Assembly: GCF_034372165.1 (NCBI RefSeq)
Contig: NZ_CP139698.1
Location: 868,001 to 932,000, forward strand
Reading direction: 5' to 3'
Length of the DNA: 64,000 nt
Source: Christiangramia sp. OXR-203
Lineage (GTDB): Bacteria; Bacteroidota; Bacteroidia; Flavobacteriales; Flavobacteriaceae
Part shown: positions 17,811-25,124 of the stretch, one piece after another
How the letters are laid out: every line of letters begins with the position of its first letter
Numbering within the stretch: the stretch's first letter is position 1
Notes under the pieces: model-generated
Told to the model about the DNA's origin: nothing
What the model saw: only the letters and a program-made list of their open reading frames with translations
Database searches by the model: none
Position numbers and translations under genes: made by a program

Positions 17811-18674
17811 ATGAAATTTTTAAAATCCCATTTTGCGCTTTCAAGAAGTCAGCAGAATGGGATTTTTGTTTTGGTACTGGTTATAATTATCCTGCAATTG
17901 ATTCTCTTCGGAATTGATTATATCTCTAAAGATAGCGAGCCTGTTAATGATGAAAAACTTCAGAATTTCCAGAATCAGCTGGATTCTATCCGTAAGCTGA
18001 AGCCTATAGTGAAGGATACCATCTACCCTTTCAATCCAAATTATTTGTCAGATTTCGAAGCATATCAAATAGGATTGAGCGTAGAAGAGATCGATAAATT
18101 ATTGAAGTACCGTGCTACCAATAAATGGATTAACTCTGCTGAAGAATTCCAGGCGGTGACCGGAGTAAGTGATAGTTTGATGACTATAATAAAACCTTCT
18201 TTTCGGTTTCCCGACTGGGTGAAGAACTCCTGGAAGCTTCAGAAACCCGTAATAGGAACGGCTGTTGATATTTCGATCGCCGACCTTAATACTGTCTCAG
18301 CTGAAGATCTTCAGGTGGTAAATGGCATTGGTGAAAAACTTTCAGAAAGGATCGTAAAATACAGAAACAGTATTGGCGGTTTTCTTTCCGAAGAACAATT
18401 GAAGGATGTGTACGGACTAAGTCCTGAGGTGATCGCCAGAATTAATGAGAAGTTCCAGGTTATCAATAAACCACAGATAATCCTCCAGAATATAAATTCT
18501 ATCACAGAAGCTGCACTGGCAGAATTGCCTTATTTTAACCCGGCTCTAGCCAGGAAAATTATAAATTATAGAACCATCAATGAAGGGATTCGGTCTTTTG
18601 AAGAATTGACAAAAATCAGTGGGTTTCCTTCCGATAAAATCGACAGAATTAAATTATATTTGTCAGTACAGTGA
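17811..18674 (+). CDS. Membrane-anchored helix-hairpin-helix protein (ComEA-like)
   Basis: 287 residues. One membrane helix at about 19-40 (GIFVLVLVIIILQLILFG) follows a short basic N-terminus. Three or more helix-hairpin-helix units follow: FNPNYLSDFEAYQIGLS (about 65-80), LNTVSAEDLQVVNGIGEKLSERIVKYR (about 160-186) and ALAELPYFNPALARKIINYR (near 233-252). The set resembles ComEA-type DNA-binding repeats, so DNA contact in the periplasm is possible, but a protein-protein role cannot be excluded. It is likely co-transcribed with AGCS copy 2, 12 bases upstream. Confidence 0.75.
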   Translation: MKFLKSHFALSRSQQNGIFVLVLVIIILQLILFGIDYISKDSEPVNDEKLQNFQNQLDSIRKLKPIVKDTIYPFNPNYLSDFEAYQIGLSVEEIDKLLKYRATNKWINSAEEFQAVTGVSDSLMTIIKPSFRFPDWVKNSWKLQKPVIGTAVDISIADLNTVSAEDLQVVNGIGEKLSERIVKYRNSIGGFLSEEQLKDVYGLSPEVIARINEKFQVINKPQIILQNINSITEAALAELPYFNPALARKIINYRTINEGIRSFEELTKISGFPSDKIDRIKLYLSVQ

Positions 18675-18754
18675 TTTTTGTTAGAAAATCGATCTGAAAT
18701 TGTAAATATAATAATTGCTAATACGGCCTTTTAGCCGGGAAAAAATATATAAAA

Positions 18755-19921
18755 ATGAGTAGATATTTTACAGAGGAACATGAACTTTTCAGGAAGAGTT
18801 TCCAGGAATTTCTTCAGAAAGAAGTAGTACCTCACGTAGATAAATGGGAAGAAACCGGTACCATTGAAAGGTTTATATGGAAGAAGTTTGGAGAAATGGG
18901 TTATTTCGGTCTTCATCAACCGGAAGAGTACGGAGGAATGGCTTTAGACCTTTTCTATACGATTATATTTCTTGAGGAACTTCAGAAAGTAAATTCAGGT
19001 GGTTTTGCAGCAGCTATGTGGGCGCATGCTTATCTTGCTATGACGCACTTAAAAGTGGAAGCCAGTCATGAACTCAAAGAGAAATACCTTACGCCTGCAA
19101 TTGAAGGTGAAATGATTGGTTGTCTTGGAATTTCAGAACCATTCGGAGGATCTGATGTTGCTGGTATGAAAACTACGGCTGTTAAGAAGGGGGATCATTA
19201 TGTGATCAATGGTTCAAAGACTTTCATCACCAATGGAGTATATGCAGATTTTTATGTGGTAGCTGCTAAAACAGATCCTGAAAAAGGGAATAAAGGAATG
19301 AGTATGTTCCTATTGGATAAAGAGTTTGCAGGAATTTCAGCAAATAAACTGAATAAACTAGGCTGGAGAGCATCAGATACTGCAGAACTTGCATTTGACA
19401 ATGTGAAAGTACCTGTTGAAAATTTACTTGGTGAAGAGGGAATGGGCTTCAATTACATCATGCAACATTTCGCTCTGGAGCGTTTGATCATGGGTGTAAA
19501 TGCGCACGCACGCTCAGAATTTGCACTAAAATACACGATGGGTTATATGCAGGAGCGGGAAGCTTTTGGGCGTTCGCTGGATAAATTTCAGGCTTTGAGA
19601 CATACCATTGCTGAAATGGTGAGTGAAGTTGAGGTGATCAAAGAATTTAACTATGCCACGACTCAACGTTTGAATGATGGAGAATATGTAGTAAAAGAGG
19701 CTAGTATGTCTAAACTGCTTGCGACTAAAATTTCAGATGAGGTAATGTATAAATGCTTGCAAATGCTAGGTGGATATGGATATATGGAAGATTACCCAAT
19801 GGCAAGAATGTTTCGTGACAGTAGGTTGGGACCAATTGGCGGTGGAACTTCTGAAATTCTAAAAGAGATTATCGCAAAAATGGTAATTGATAAGAAGGAA
19901 TACAAGCCTGCAGCTAAATAG
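18755..19921 (+). CDS. Acyl-CoA dehydrogenase, isovaleryl/long-chain-type catalytic position
   Basis: 388 residues, full-length FAD-dependent acyl-CoA dehydrogenase. Signatures: LGISEPFGGSDVAGMKT (about 129-145), the helix FALERLIMG (about 241-249) and GGYGYMEDYPMARMFRDSR (344-362). The usual C-terminal catalytic Glu position reads GGGTSEI, without Glu, while the ERL motif carries a Glu where isovaleryl-CoA and long-chain enzymes place their base, so that class is inferred. It oxidises acyl-CoA esters in fatty-acid or branched-chain degradation. Its last 16 codons and the following bases are tandemly repeated downstream. Confidence 0.85.
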   Translation: MSRYFTEEHELFRKSFQEFLQKEVVPHVDKWEETGTIERFIWKKFGEMGYFGLHQPEEYGGMALDLFYTIIFLEELQKVNSGGFAAAMWAHAYLAMTHLKVEASHELKEKYLTPAIEGEMIGCLGISEPFGGSDVAGMKTTAVKKGDHYVINGSKTFITNGVYADFYVVAAKTDPEKGNKGMSMFLLDKEFAGISANKLNKLGWRASDTAELAFDNVKVPVENLLGEEGMGFNYIMQHFALERLIMGVNAHARSEFALKYTMGYMQEREAFGRSLDKFQALRHTIAEMVSEVEVIKEFNYATTQRLNDGEYVVKEASMSKLLATKISDEVMYKCLQMLGGYGYMEDYPMARMFRDSRLGPIGGGTSEILKEIIAKMVIDKKEYKPAAK

Positions 19922-20070
19922 CATTTTTGCGAAAATTCATTTTTCGCGCAAAAATGGTAATTGATGAGAAAGAATATATGCCTGCAGCTAAATAGCATTC
20001 TTGTGAAAATTCATTCTTCGTCCGAAAATCGTAATAGAAAAGAAGGATTATAAGCAGCTGCTAAGTAAGC
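19874..20070 (+). repeat. Tandem 74-bp repeat of the acyl-CoA dehydrogenase 3' end (three copies, decaying)
   Basis: Copy 1 (19874-19947) contains the last codons of the gene plus 27 bases of 3' flank. Copy 2 (19948-20021) repeats all of this with a handful of changes, including a second in-frame-looking end ...PAAK-stop. Copy 3 (from 20022) is more diverged and stops being recognisable near 20070. The period is exactly 74 both times. The duplicated parts lie outside the gene and are not translated by it. Confidence 0.85.
19922..19956. repeat. Perfect inverted repeat at the repeat junction
   Basis: CATTTTTGCG (19922-19931) is the exact reverse complement of CGCAAAAATG (19947-19956); inside it GCGAAAA and TTTTCGC offer a competing hairpin. 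It bridges copies 1 and 2 of the 74-bp repeat and may serve as a 3' end stabiliser of the dehydrogenase mRNA. The counterpart between copies 2 and 3 has decayed. Confidence 0.6.
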
Positions 20071-20088
20071 GAATTACTGAAATTTAGG

Positions 20089-20119
20089 AAAATAGCCCTG
20101 GAATTTCCGGGGCTATTTT
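20089..20119. terminator. Bidirectional intrinsic terminator
   Basis: AAAATAGCCC and GGGCTATTTT form a 10-bp stem around an 11-base loop, flanked by T-rich sequence. It lies between the repeat after the acyl-CoA dehydrogenase and the convergent metallo-hydrolase gene. Confidence 0.8.
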
Positions 20120-20985
20120 ATTAAACTCTTATAAAAGGTTCTCCTGATCTTTTCTCCGTCAATAAAAAATTCACTGGCTTCTTTATCTGTATAAAATTGA
20201 TAAGTTAGCGATTCATTAAGTGCGACTTCCTCTTCAGTAGCCCCCTGATCAATCTTCTGGAGAACACTTTCCCTGATGCTTTTCAGCATAGCCAAATAGT
20301 TTAAATAATCCTTATAGGTTGCCAGGTTACCATGCCCGGGAATTATTTGTGTGTTCTCATTGATGATGGACAAGCCCTTTTCCGCAGCCTCAATGTCGCC
20401 ATCTACACTACCGCCGCTACTCAAATCTATGTAAGGAAACATTCTATTGAAAAAAGTATCTCCAGTGTGCAATACATTGCTTTGAGGTAGGTATACGAGC
20501 GCATCACCATCTGTATGAGCATTATGTACATGCAATACCATCACATCATTTGCATTTATATGCAGATTCAACTGGTCATTAAAGGTAATAACTGGAATGC
20601 CTGCAGTACTGTCTGTCGCTTTCTCTTTCAATCGCTCGCGAACATTTTCATGTGCTAGAATAAGCGCTCCCTGATCATCAAAGTTTTCATTTCCACCGGT
20701 ATGATCTCCATGATGATGTGTGTTCACCAGAAATCGAACAGGCTGTTCGCTAATTTTGGCAATAGCCGTGATCAATTTATCTGATAGTGCAGCGAATTGA
20801 TCATCTATCATGAACACCCCATCCGGTCCTGTAAGTATGCCAATATTTCCGCCAGCACCCTTTAAGAGGTACACTTCTTCGGTAATCTGTTGCGTTTTAA
20901 TTTCTACCTGATCCATATTCTGGAAGGCAAAACTGCTAAAACTGCATGCTAAACCGAATACTATTGATGTTGTAAGTTTTTTCAT
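20113..20985 (-). CDS. Secreted MBL-fold metallo-hydrolase
   Basis: 290 residues with a signal peptide (MKKLTTSIVFGLACSFSSFAFQ). Zinc-binding motif THHHGDHTGG at about residues 89-98, second-site His in HNAHTDGDALVY near 155-166 and PGHGN near 216-220 give the metallo-beta-lactamase fold. Close relatives are annotated as MBL-fold hydrolases of unknown substrate; beta-lactamase activity should not be assumed. Periplasmic location is predicted. It shares the bidirectional terminator at its 3' end with the acyl-CoA dehydrogenase region. Confidence 0.85.
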   Translation of the reverse strand: MKKLTTSIVFGLACSFSSFAFQNMDQVEIKTQQITEEVYLLKGAGGNIGILTGPDGVFMIDDQFAALSDKLITAIAKISEQPVRFLVNTHHHGDHTGGNENFDDQGALILAHENVRERLKEKATDSTAGIPVITFNDQLNLHINANDVMVLHVHNAHTDGDALVYLPQSNVLHTGDTFFNRMFPYIDLSSGGSVDGDIEAAEKGLSIINENTQIIPGHGNLATYKDYLNYLAMLKSIRESVLQKIDQGATEEEVALNESLTYQFYTDKEASEFFIDGEKIRRTFYKSLIK

Positions 20986-21082
20986 GAGATATTCATTATC
21001 GACGGAAGTTAGGTAAAATAGGCGTAGATCATATTCATACTGAAATAAATCGCTAAAACATTGGAGGTTGAAATAAATGATT

Positions 21083-21090
21083 TATCTTTG
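21083..21090 (+). promoter_or_regulatory. rpsU promoter: TTG (21061-21063), N19, TATCTTTG
   Basis: Exact -33 and -7 elements with 19-base spacing, continuing as CAGCCG. The predicted start near 21095 gives a leader of about 30 bases that contains the Shine-Dalgarno sequence. Confidence 0.7.
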
Positions 21091-21108
21091 CAGCCGATTC
21101 CAAAAGAG

Positions 21109-21114
21109 AGGAGG
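21109..21114 (+). promoter_or_regulatory. Strong Shine-Dalgarno AGGAGG at rpsU
   Basis: AGGAGG sits 10 bases before ATG 21125. Other genes in this window show no such site. In Bacteroidota the anti-SD of 16S rRNA is sequestered by proteins that include bS21, and rpsU is a known exception with a strong SD that allows autoregulation. A four-codon upstream frame (ATG 21117 to TAA 21131) overlaps the rpsU start. Confidence 0.75.
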
Positions 21115-21124
21115 TTATGACACT

Positions 21125-21319
21125 ATGTTAATTATACCAGTTAAAGACGGAGAAAATATAGATAGAGCTCTTAAGCGTTTCAAGCGAAAGTTCGACAAGA
21201 CAGGAACTATGCGCCAGCTAAGAAGCCGCCAGCATTTTACGAAGCCATCTGTAGAGCGTAGAGCTCAGATTCAAAAAGCGGAGTACATCCAGCATTTGAG
21301 AGACGCAGAAGATATCTAG
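21125..21319 (+). CDS. rpsU: 30S ribosomal protein bS21
   Basis: 64 residues starting MLIIPVKDGENIDRALKR, the standard bS21 beginning; an in-frame extension back to 21077 runs through the promoter and is rejected. The rest is very basic (FKRKFDKTGTMRQLRSRQHF) as expected. bS21 binds the 30S platform near the 3' end of 16S rRNA and in Bacteroidota helps hide the anti-Shine-Dalgarno sequence. The leader here carries AGGAGG, fitting feedback control by bS21-free ribosomes. xerC follows after 86 bases. Confidence 0.95.
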   Translation: MLIIPVKDGENIDRALKRFKRKFDKTGTMRQLRSRQHFTKPSVERRAQIQKAEYIQHLRDAEDI

Positions 21320-21405
21320 AGATATCCAGGCTTTTGCAAAGCTTAAAATTATAAGAACTGTTGCTAGTTTAAAGTTTACTAACTTTGACTATCAACAGTT
21401 TTTTT

Positions 21406-22296
21406 ATGCCTTTTAAATCCTTTCTTGAGTATCTTCAGTTAGAAAAAAATTATGCCGAAACTACGATCAGGGCATATAGGGCAGATCTTACACAATTTCA
21501 GAAATTTATCAACCAGGAATTTTCCGAAGATAAGATTGAGAAAATAGCATACAACCAGATTCGAAACTGGATTGTGGAACTTTCAGATTCTGGTATTTCA
21601 AACCAGAGTATCAATCGCAAAATGTCTTCTCTCAAAGCCTACTATAAATTTCTTCTGAAAACTTCGGCGATAGAAAGTTCTCCACTCGCAAAACATCGAT
21701 CTTTAAAAGCTTCAAAGAAAATCCAGGTTCCGTTCTCTGAAAAAGAAGTGGTCGCTGTACTGGAAGATTTTAATGATGATACTTTTGAAGGGCTGAGAGA
21801 TAAATTGATAATCGAGCTATTTTACTCTACAGGTATAAGAAGGGCAGAATTGATCAACATAAAAGAGCAGGATCTTGATTTAGGGAGTAATATGCTAAAA
21901 GTCCTGGGAAAAAGAAATAAGGAGCGATATATACCGTTACTGCAACAGGTGGTTCACACGGCAGAACGATATTTGACAATCAAGCGCTCAAGCCCATTAT
22001 TGCGAGATTGCCCTTACTTGTTCGTTACGGCGAAGGGACACAAAAGCTATGAAAGCCTTGTTTATAGAATTATAAATAATTATTTTAGTAAGGTGTCTGG
22101 TAAGGTAAAGAAGAGTCCGCATATACTGCGTCACACTTTTGCCACGCATTTATTGAACCAGGGAGCAAATATGAATGCTGTAAAAGAATTGCTGGGACAT
22201 TCAAGTCTGGCATCTACGCAAGTTTACACGCATAATAGTATTGCTGAATTGAGTAAGATTCATAAGAGTGCTCATCCCAGGAACAATAATAACTAA
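21406..22296 (+). CDS. xerC: Tyrosine recombinase XerC-like
   Basis: 296 residues from ATG 21406. The N-terminal SAM-like DNA-binding domain (FLEYLQLEKNYAETTIRAYR) is followed by the catalytic domain with Arg in STGIRRAEL (about 144), HILRHTFATHLL (His/Arg, about 240-251) and the LGHSSLASTQVYTH stretch with His and the nucleophile Tyr (about 264-277). Xer recombinases resolve chromosome dimers at dif. It sits between rpsU and hpf in a conserved housekeeping order, so it is a core Xer protein and not an integrase of a mobile element, despite nearby tRNA genes. Confidence 0.88.
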   Translation: MPFKSFLEYLQLEKNYAETTIRAYRADLTQFQKFINQEFSEDKIEKIAYNQIRNWIVELSDSGISNQSINRKMSSLKAYYKFLLKTSAIESSPLAKHRSLKASKKIQVPFSEKEVVAVLEDFNDDTFEGLRDKLIIELFYSTGIRRAELINIKEQDLDLGSNMLKVLGKRNKERYIPLLQQVVHTAERYLTIKRSSPLLRDCPYLFVTAKGHKSYESLVYRIINNYFSKVSGKVKKSPHILRHTFATHLLNQGANMNAVKELLGHSSLASTQVYTHNSIAELSKIHKSAHPRNNNN

Positions 22297-22332
22297 CCGC
22301 TCTTTATTTGTTTAATTAAATTCAACCTGATT

Positions 22333-22635
22333 ATGAAAATGAATCTGCAGTCTGTGAACTTTAATGCTGATCCAAAGCTAATTGACTTCACTCAGAAAAA
22401 ACTAGATAAACTGGAAAATTATTTTGATAAAATTATCCATGCGGATGTATTTTTTAAAGTTGAAAATACCAGTGGAAAGGATAACAAAATAACTGAAATC
22501 TTATTGAGTATTCCAGGGGGTGAGCTCATGGTTAAAAAGACCTGTAATAAATTCGAAGCCTGTGTGGATGAATGTGTTAGTTCATTACAAAGGCAGCTCA
22601 TCAAGAAAAAAGAAAAAATGAGTACTCATGTTTAG
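22333..22635 (+). CDS. hpf: Ribosome hibernation-promoting factor (HPF/RaiA family, short)
   Basis: 100 residues, the short form of the family. The start MKMNLQSVNFNADPKLIDF and the pattern of two long amphipathic helices (FTQKKLDKLENYFDKII and NKFEACVDECVSSLQRQLIKKKEK) match the beta-alpha-beta-beta-beta-alpha HPF fold. It binds the decoding and tRNA sites of the 30S subunit to store inactive ribosomes in stationary phase. Next to rpsU and tRNA genes, so grouped by role. A terminator hairpin begins about 54 bases after its stop. Confidence 0.88.
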   Translation: MKMNLQSVNFNADPKLIDFTQKKLDKLENYFDKIIHADVFFKVENTSGKDNKITEILLSIPGGELMVKKTCNKFEACVDECVSSLQRQLIKKKEKMSTHV

Positions 22636-22679
22636 GAGATTTTTTTTCTAATAATGTTTTGATAAAGAAATAATTTATA

Positions 22680-22687
22680 TACATTTG
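22680..22687 (+). promoter_or_regulatory. tRNA promoter: TTG (22659-22661), N18, TACATTTG
   Basis: Full consensus promoter with 18-base spacing, continuing as CAGTCCG. It lies 52 bases upstream of tRNA-Thr(TGT). The predicted start base falls on the edge of a terminator-like hairpin immediately downstream. Confidence 0.6.
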
Positions 22688-22688
22688 C

Positions 22689-22715
22689 AGTCCGTTAGAA
22701 ATAGCGGACTTTTTT
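22689..22715 (+). terminator. Terminator-like hairpin directly after the tRNA promoter
   Basis: AGTCCG pairs with CGGACT across a 10-base loop and is followed by six T. A second hairpin (TTTTATGC at 22712-22719 with GCATAAAA at 22730-22737) overlaps the T run. It may end hpf transcripts, yet it also lies at the first bases of any transcript from the adjacent promoter. Confidence 0.6.
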
Positions 22716-22738
22716 ATGCGGAATTTTAAGCATAAAAG

Positions 22739-22812
22739 GCCGATGTAGCTCAGCTGGCTAGAGCAGCTGATTTGTAATCAGCAGGTCGTGGGTTCGAGTC
22801 CCTCCATCGGCT
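22739..22812 (+). tRNA. tRNA-Thr(TGT), copy 1
   Basis: 74 bases fold as a cloverleaf: acceptor GCCGATG/CATCGGC, D-arm GCTC..GAGC, anticodon stem GCTGA/TCAGC with loop TTTGTAA, T-arm GTGGG/CCCTC region with TTCGAGT. Anticodon TGT reads ACA/ACG threonine codons. No encoded CCA. Identical to the copy at 42220. Confidence 0.95.
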
Positions 22813-23014
22813 CTTGAAATACTGAAAACACCGAAGTTTCTGAAGAACTTTCAAGTTTAAATCATTGTTGATGAATAGCTTGTAAAATATTTGACAGAAA
22901 TTTTAAAAAATGCTTTGGATGGTGCTGTAAAATTACTTTAATTTGCAGCCGTTAAAAAAACCATTGTAAGCTAAGCTGTTTCAGTAATGGTTCTATGAAA
23001 TAGTGGTAATTTTT

Positions 23015-23096
<82 letters not shown>

Positions 23097-23098
23097 CA

Positions 23099-23158
23099 AA
23101 GCTTTTTATGAAGATCGCGTAGAAAATTCATTTTCTAAAGCGATTGAATAAAAAGCTT
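23099..23158. repeat. Long hairpin in the tRNA-Tyr/tRNA-Gly spacer
   Basis: AAGCTTTTTAT (23099-23109) is an exact reverse complement of ATAAAAAGCTT (23148-23158), with nested CGC/GCG and AGAAAA/TTTTCT pairs inside. It is followed by two more hairpins, GTAAGGG/CCCTTAC and ATCAAAT/ATTTGAT. Likely an RNA processing or terminator element of the tRNA operon. Confidence 0.6.
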
Positions 23159-23219
23159 AGTAAGGGGTCACCCTTACGGATCATCAAATTTATTTGATAA
23201 TCCTTTAAATATATGTAAT

Positions 23220-23292
23220 GCGGGAGTAGCTCAGTTGGTAGAGCGTCAGCCTTCCAAGCTGAATGTCGCCGGTTCGAACCCGGTCTCCCGCT
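23220..23292 (+). tRNA. tRNA-Gly(TCC)
   Basis: 73 bases. Acceptor GCGGGAG/CTCCCGC, anticodon stem TCAGC/GCTGA, loop CTTCCAA with anticodon TCC, T-loop TTCGAAC. The spacer to the next tRNA holds small hairpins (ACCGA/TCGGT, CCATAA/TTATGG, CTGTTT/AACAG). Confidence 0.95.
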
Positions 23293-23448
23293 CTAAATTT
23301 AATTGAATCAGGATTTATCCGGTCACTATAACCGACTTTTATCGGTTTGCTCTTTAAGGGTTAAAATGACTGAAGTACCTCGAGCCTGATCTTTTCCATA
23401 AGCCTGATAGGTTTATGGATATCGCTGTTTAAAACAGTCAATTGTCTG

Positions 23449-23520
23449 GCCGACGTAGCTCAGGGGTAGAGCGTTTCCTTGGTAAGGAAGAGGTCACGGG
23501 TTCAATTCCCGTCGTTGGCT
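23449..23520 (+). tRNA. tRNA-Thr(GGT)
   Basis: 72 bases. Acceptor GCCGACG/CGTTGGC including one G-T pair, anticodon loop TTGGTAA with anticodon GGT, T-loop TTCAATT. Lies 57 bases before tuf, the usual flavobacterial arrangement. Confidence 0.95.
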
Positions 23521-23577
23521 CTAGTTTTGTATAAAATTGAACACTAATATATAACTAAGATTAAATAAGTATTAATT

Positions 23578-24765
23578 ATGGCAAAGGAAACTTACGATCG
23601 TTCCAAACCGCACCTAAATATTGGTACAATTGGACACGTAGATCACGGAAAAACTACTTTAACTGCAGCTATTACTAAAGTAATGGCTGATGCTGGATAT
23701 TCAGAAGCTAGTGCGTTTGATCAAATTGACAACGCTCCTGAAGAAAAAGAAAGAGGTATTACAATTAACTCTTCTCACGTTGAGTACTCAACAGCTAACC
23801 GTCACTACGCTCACGTTGACTGTCCTGGTCACGCCGATTACGTAAAGAACATGGTAACTGGTGCTGCTCAAATGGACGGTGCTATTCTTGTTGTGGCTGC
23901 GACTGATGGTCCTATGCCTCAAACTCGTGAGCACATCCTTCTTGGACGCCAGGTAGGTATTCCAAGAATCGTTGTATTCTTAAATAAAGTTGACCTTGTA
24001 GATGATGAGGAGCTTCTTGAGTTAGTTGAAATGGAAGTAAGAGATCTTCTTTCTTTCTACGAGTACGATGGTGATAATGGTCCTGTAATTTCAGGTTCTG
24101 CGCTTGGAGCACTAGAAGGAGATGAGAAATGGTCTAAGACTGTTCTTGATCTTATGGAAGCAGTTGATAACTGGATTGAACTTCCAGAACGTGATGTTGA
24201 TAAGCCTTTCTTGATGCCTATCGAAGATGTGTTCTCTATTACAGGTCGTGGTACAGTAGCGACTGGACGTATCGAAACTGGTGTTGCAAACACTGGAGAT
24301 CCTGTAGAGATCATTGGTATGGGAGCTGGAAAACTTACTTCTACTATTACTGGAGTTGAAATGTTCCGTAAGATTCTTGATAGAGGTGAAGCTGGTGATA
24401 ACGTAGGTATCCTACTAAGAGGTATTGAGAAGTCTCAGATCTCTAGAGGTATGGTAATTACTAAGCCAGGATCTGTAACTCCACACGCTAAATTCAAAGC
24501 TGAAGTTTATATCCTTAAGAAAGAAGAAGGTGGACGTCACACTCCATTCCATAACAACTACCGTCCACAGTTCTACGTACGTACAACTGATGTAACTGGA
24601 ACAATCAATCTTCCTGATGGTGTAGAAATGGTAATGCCAGGTGATAACCTTACAATTACTGTTGAGCTTATTCAGCCAATCGCAATGAATACTGGTCTAC
24701 GTTTCGCAATTCGTGAAGGTGGTAGAACTGTAGGTGCTGGACAGGTAACTGAAATTCTAGACTAA
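23578..24765 (+). CDS. tuf: Elongation factor Tu
   Basis: 395 residues, full length. G1 GHVDHGKT at about 18-25, G3 DCPGHADY near 80-87 and G4 NKVD near 135-138 are intact. Delivers aminoacyl-tRNA to the ribosomal A site using GTP. Codon use is strongly biased toward a small set, typical of very high expression. It lies between tRNA-Thr(GGT) and tRNA-Trp, and is probably co-transcribed with both and with secE-nusG. A hairpin follows its stop by about 19 bases. Confidence 0.98.
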   Translation: MAKETYDRSKPHLNIGTIGHVDHGKTTLTAAITKVMADAGYSEASAFDQIDNAPEEKERGITINSSHVEYSTANRHYAHVDCPGHADYVKNMVTGAAQMDGAILVVAATDGPMPQTREHILLGRQVGIPRIVVFLNKVDLVDDEELLELVEMEVRDLLSFYEYDGDNGPVISGSALGALEGDEKWSKTVLDLMEAVDNWIELPERDVDKPFLMPIEDVFSITGRGTVATGRIETGVANTGDPVEIIGMGAGKLTSTITGVEMFRKILDRGEAGDNVGILLRGIEKSQISRGMVITKPGSVTPHAKFKAEVYILKKEEGGRHTPFHNNYRPQFYVRTTDVTGTINLPDGVEMVMPGDNLTITVELIQPIAMNTGLRFAIREGGRTVGAGQVTEILD

Positions 24766-24783
24766 GAATTTTCTATATATAAA

Positions 24784-24812
24784 AAGGTATCCCGTGACAA
24801 GCGGGGTACCTT
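24784..24812 (+). terminator. Stem-loop between tuf and tRNA-Trp
   Basis: AAGGTATCCCG and CGGGGTACCTT pair over 11 positions (one T-G) around a 7-base loop. There is no clean T run after it, so partial termination or RNA processing is more likely than a full stop. Confidence 0.55.
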
Positions 24813-24823
24813 CACTTATATTT

Positions 24824-24896
24824 ACGGGTTTAGCTCAGTTGGTAGAGCACTGGTCTCCAAAACCAGGTGTCGGGAGTTCGAGCCTCTCAACCCGTG
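24824..24896 (+). tRNA. tRNA-Trp(CCA)
   Basis: 73 bases. Acceptor ACGGGTT/AACCCGT, anticodon stem CTGGT/ACCAG, loop CTCCAAA with anticodon CCA, discriminator G. It lies 18 bases ahead of secE, a conserved position in Bacteroidota. Confidence 0.95.
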
Positions 24897-24914
24897 CAAA
24901 TATTTTTTTAGAAC

Positions 24915-25112
24915 ATGGCAGGATTTGTTAATTACATTTCAGAATCATATAACGAGTTAAAAAACCACGTTACCTGGACAAGCTGGTCTGAAGCTCAGAG
25001 GCTAACAGTGATTGTTGCTGTATTCTCGATTGTTTTTTCATTGGCAATTTGGGGTGTTGATACGCTTTTTAGTGGAGCGATTGAGCAATACTTCGAATGG
25101 GTTAAATCTTAA
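24915..25112 (+). CDS. secE: Preprotein translocase subunit SecE
   Basis: 65 residues, the short single-helix form. MAGFVNYISESYNELKNHVTW is the amphipathic helix with the conserved W-P-like region (VTWTSW), followed by a membrane helix at about 38-58 (VIVAVFSIVFSLAIWGVDTLF). SecE clamps SecY in the export channel. Located between tRNA-Trp and nusG in the standard order; nusG starts 12 bases downstream. Confidence 0.95.
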   Translation: MAGFVNYISESYNELKNHVTWTSWSEAQRLTVIVAVFSIVFSLAIWGVDTLFSGAIEQYFEWVKS

Positions 25113-25124
25113 AACAAAAGAGTA

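Noticed and set aside
20022-20070. Third repeat copy as a small coding gene
   Set aside because: The frame has no start, is broken by shifts relative to copies 1 and 2, and is best explained as repeat decay.
21077-21124. 16-codon N-terminal extension of bS21 with GGAGG at 21063
   Set aside because: The extension runs through the -7 element, and bS21 proteins begin with MLIIPVKDGE; the GGAGG lies upstream of transcription start.
21406-22296. Tyrosine recombinase beside tRNA genes as a sign of an integrated island
   Set aside because: It lies in the conserved rpsU-xerC-hpf-tRNA-tuf order, there are no direct repeats of tRNA 3' ends, and neighbours are housekeeping genes.
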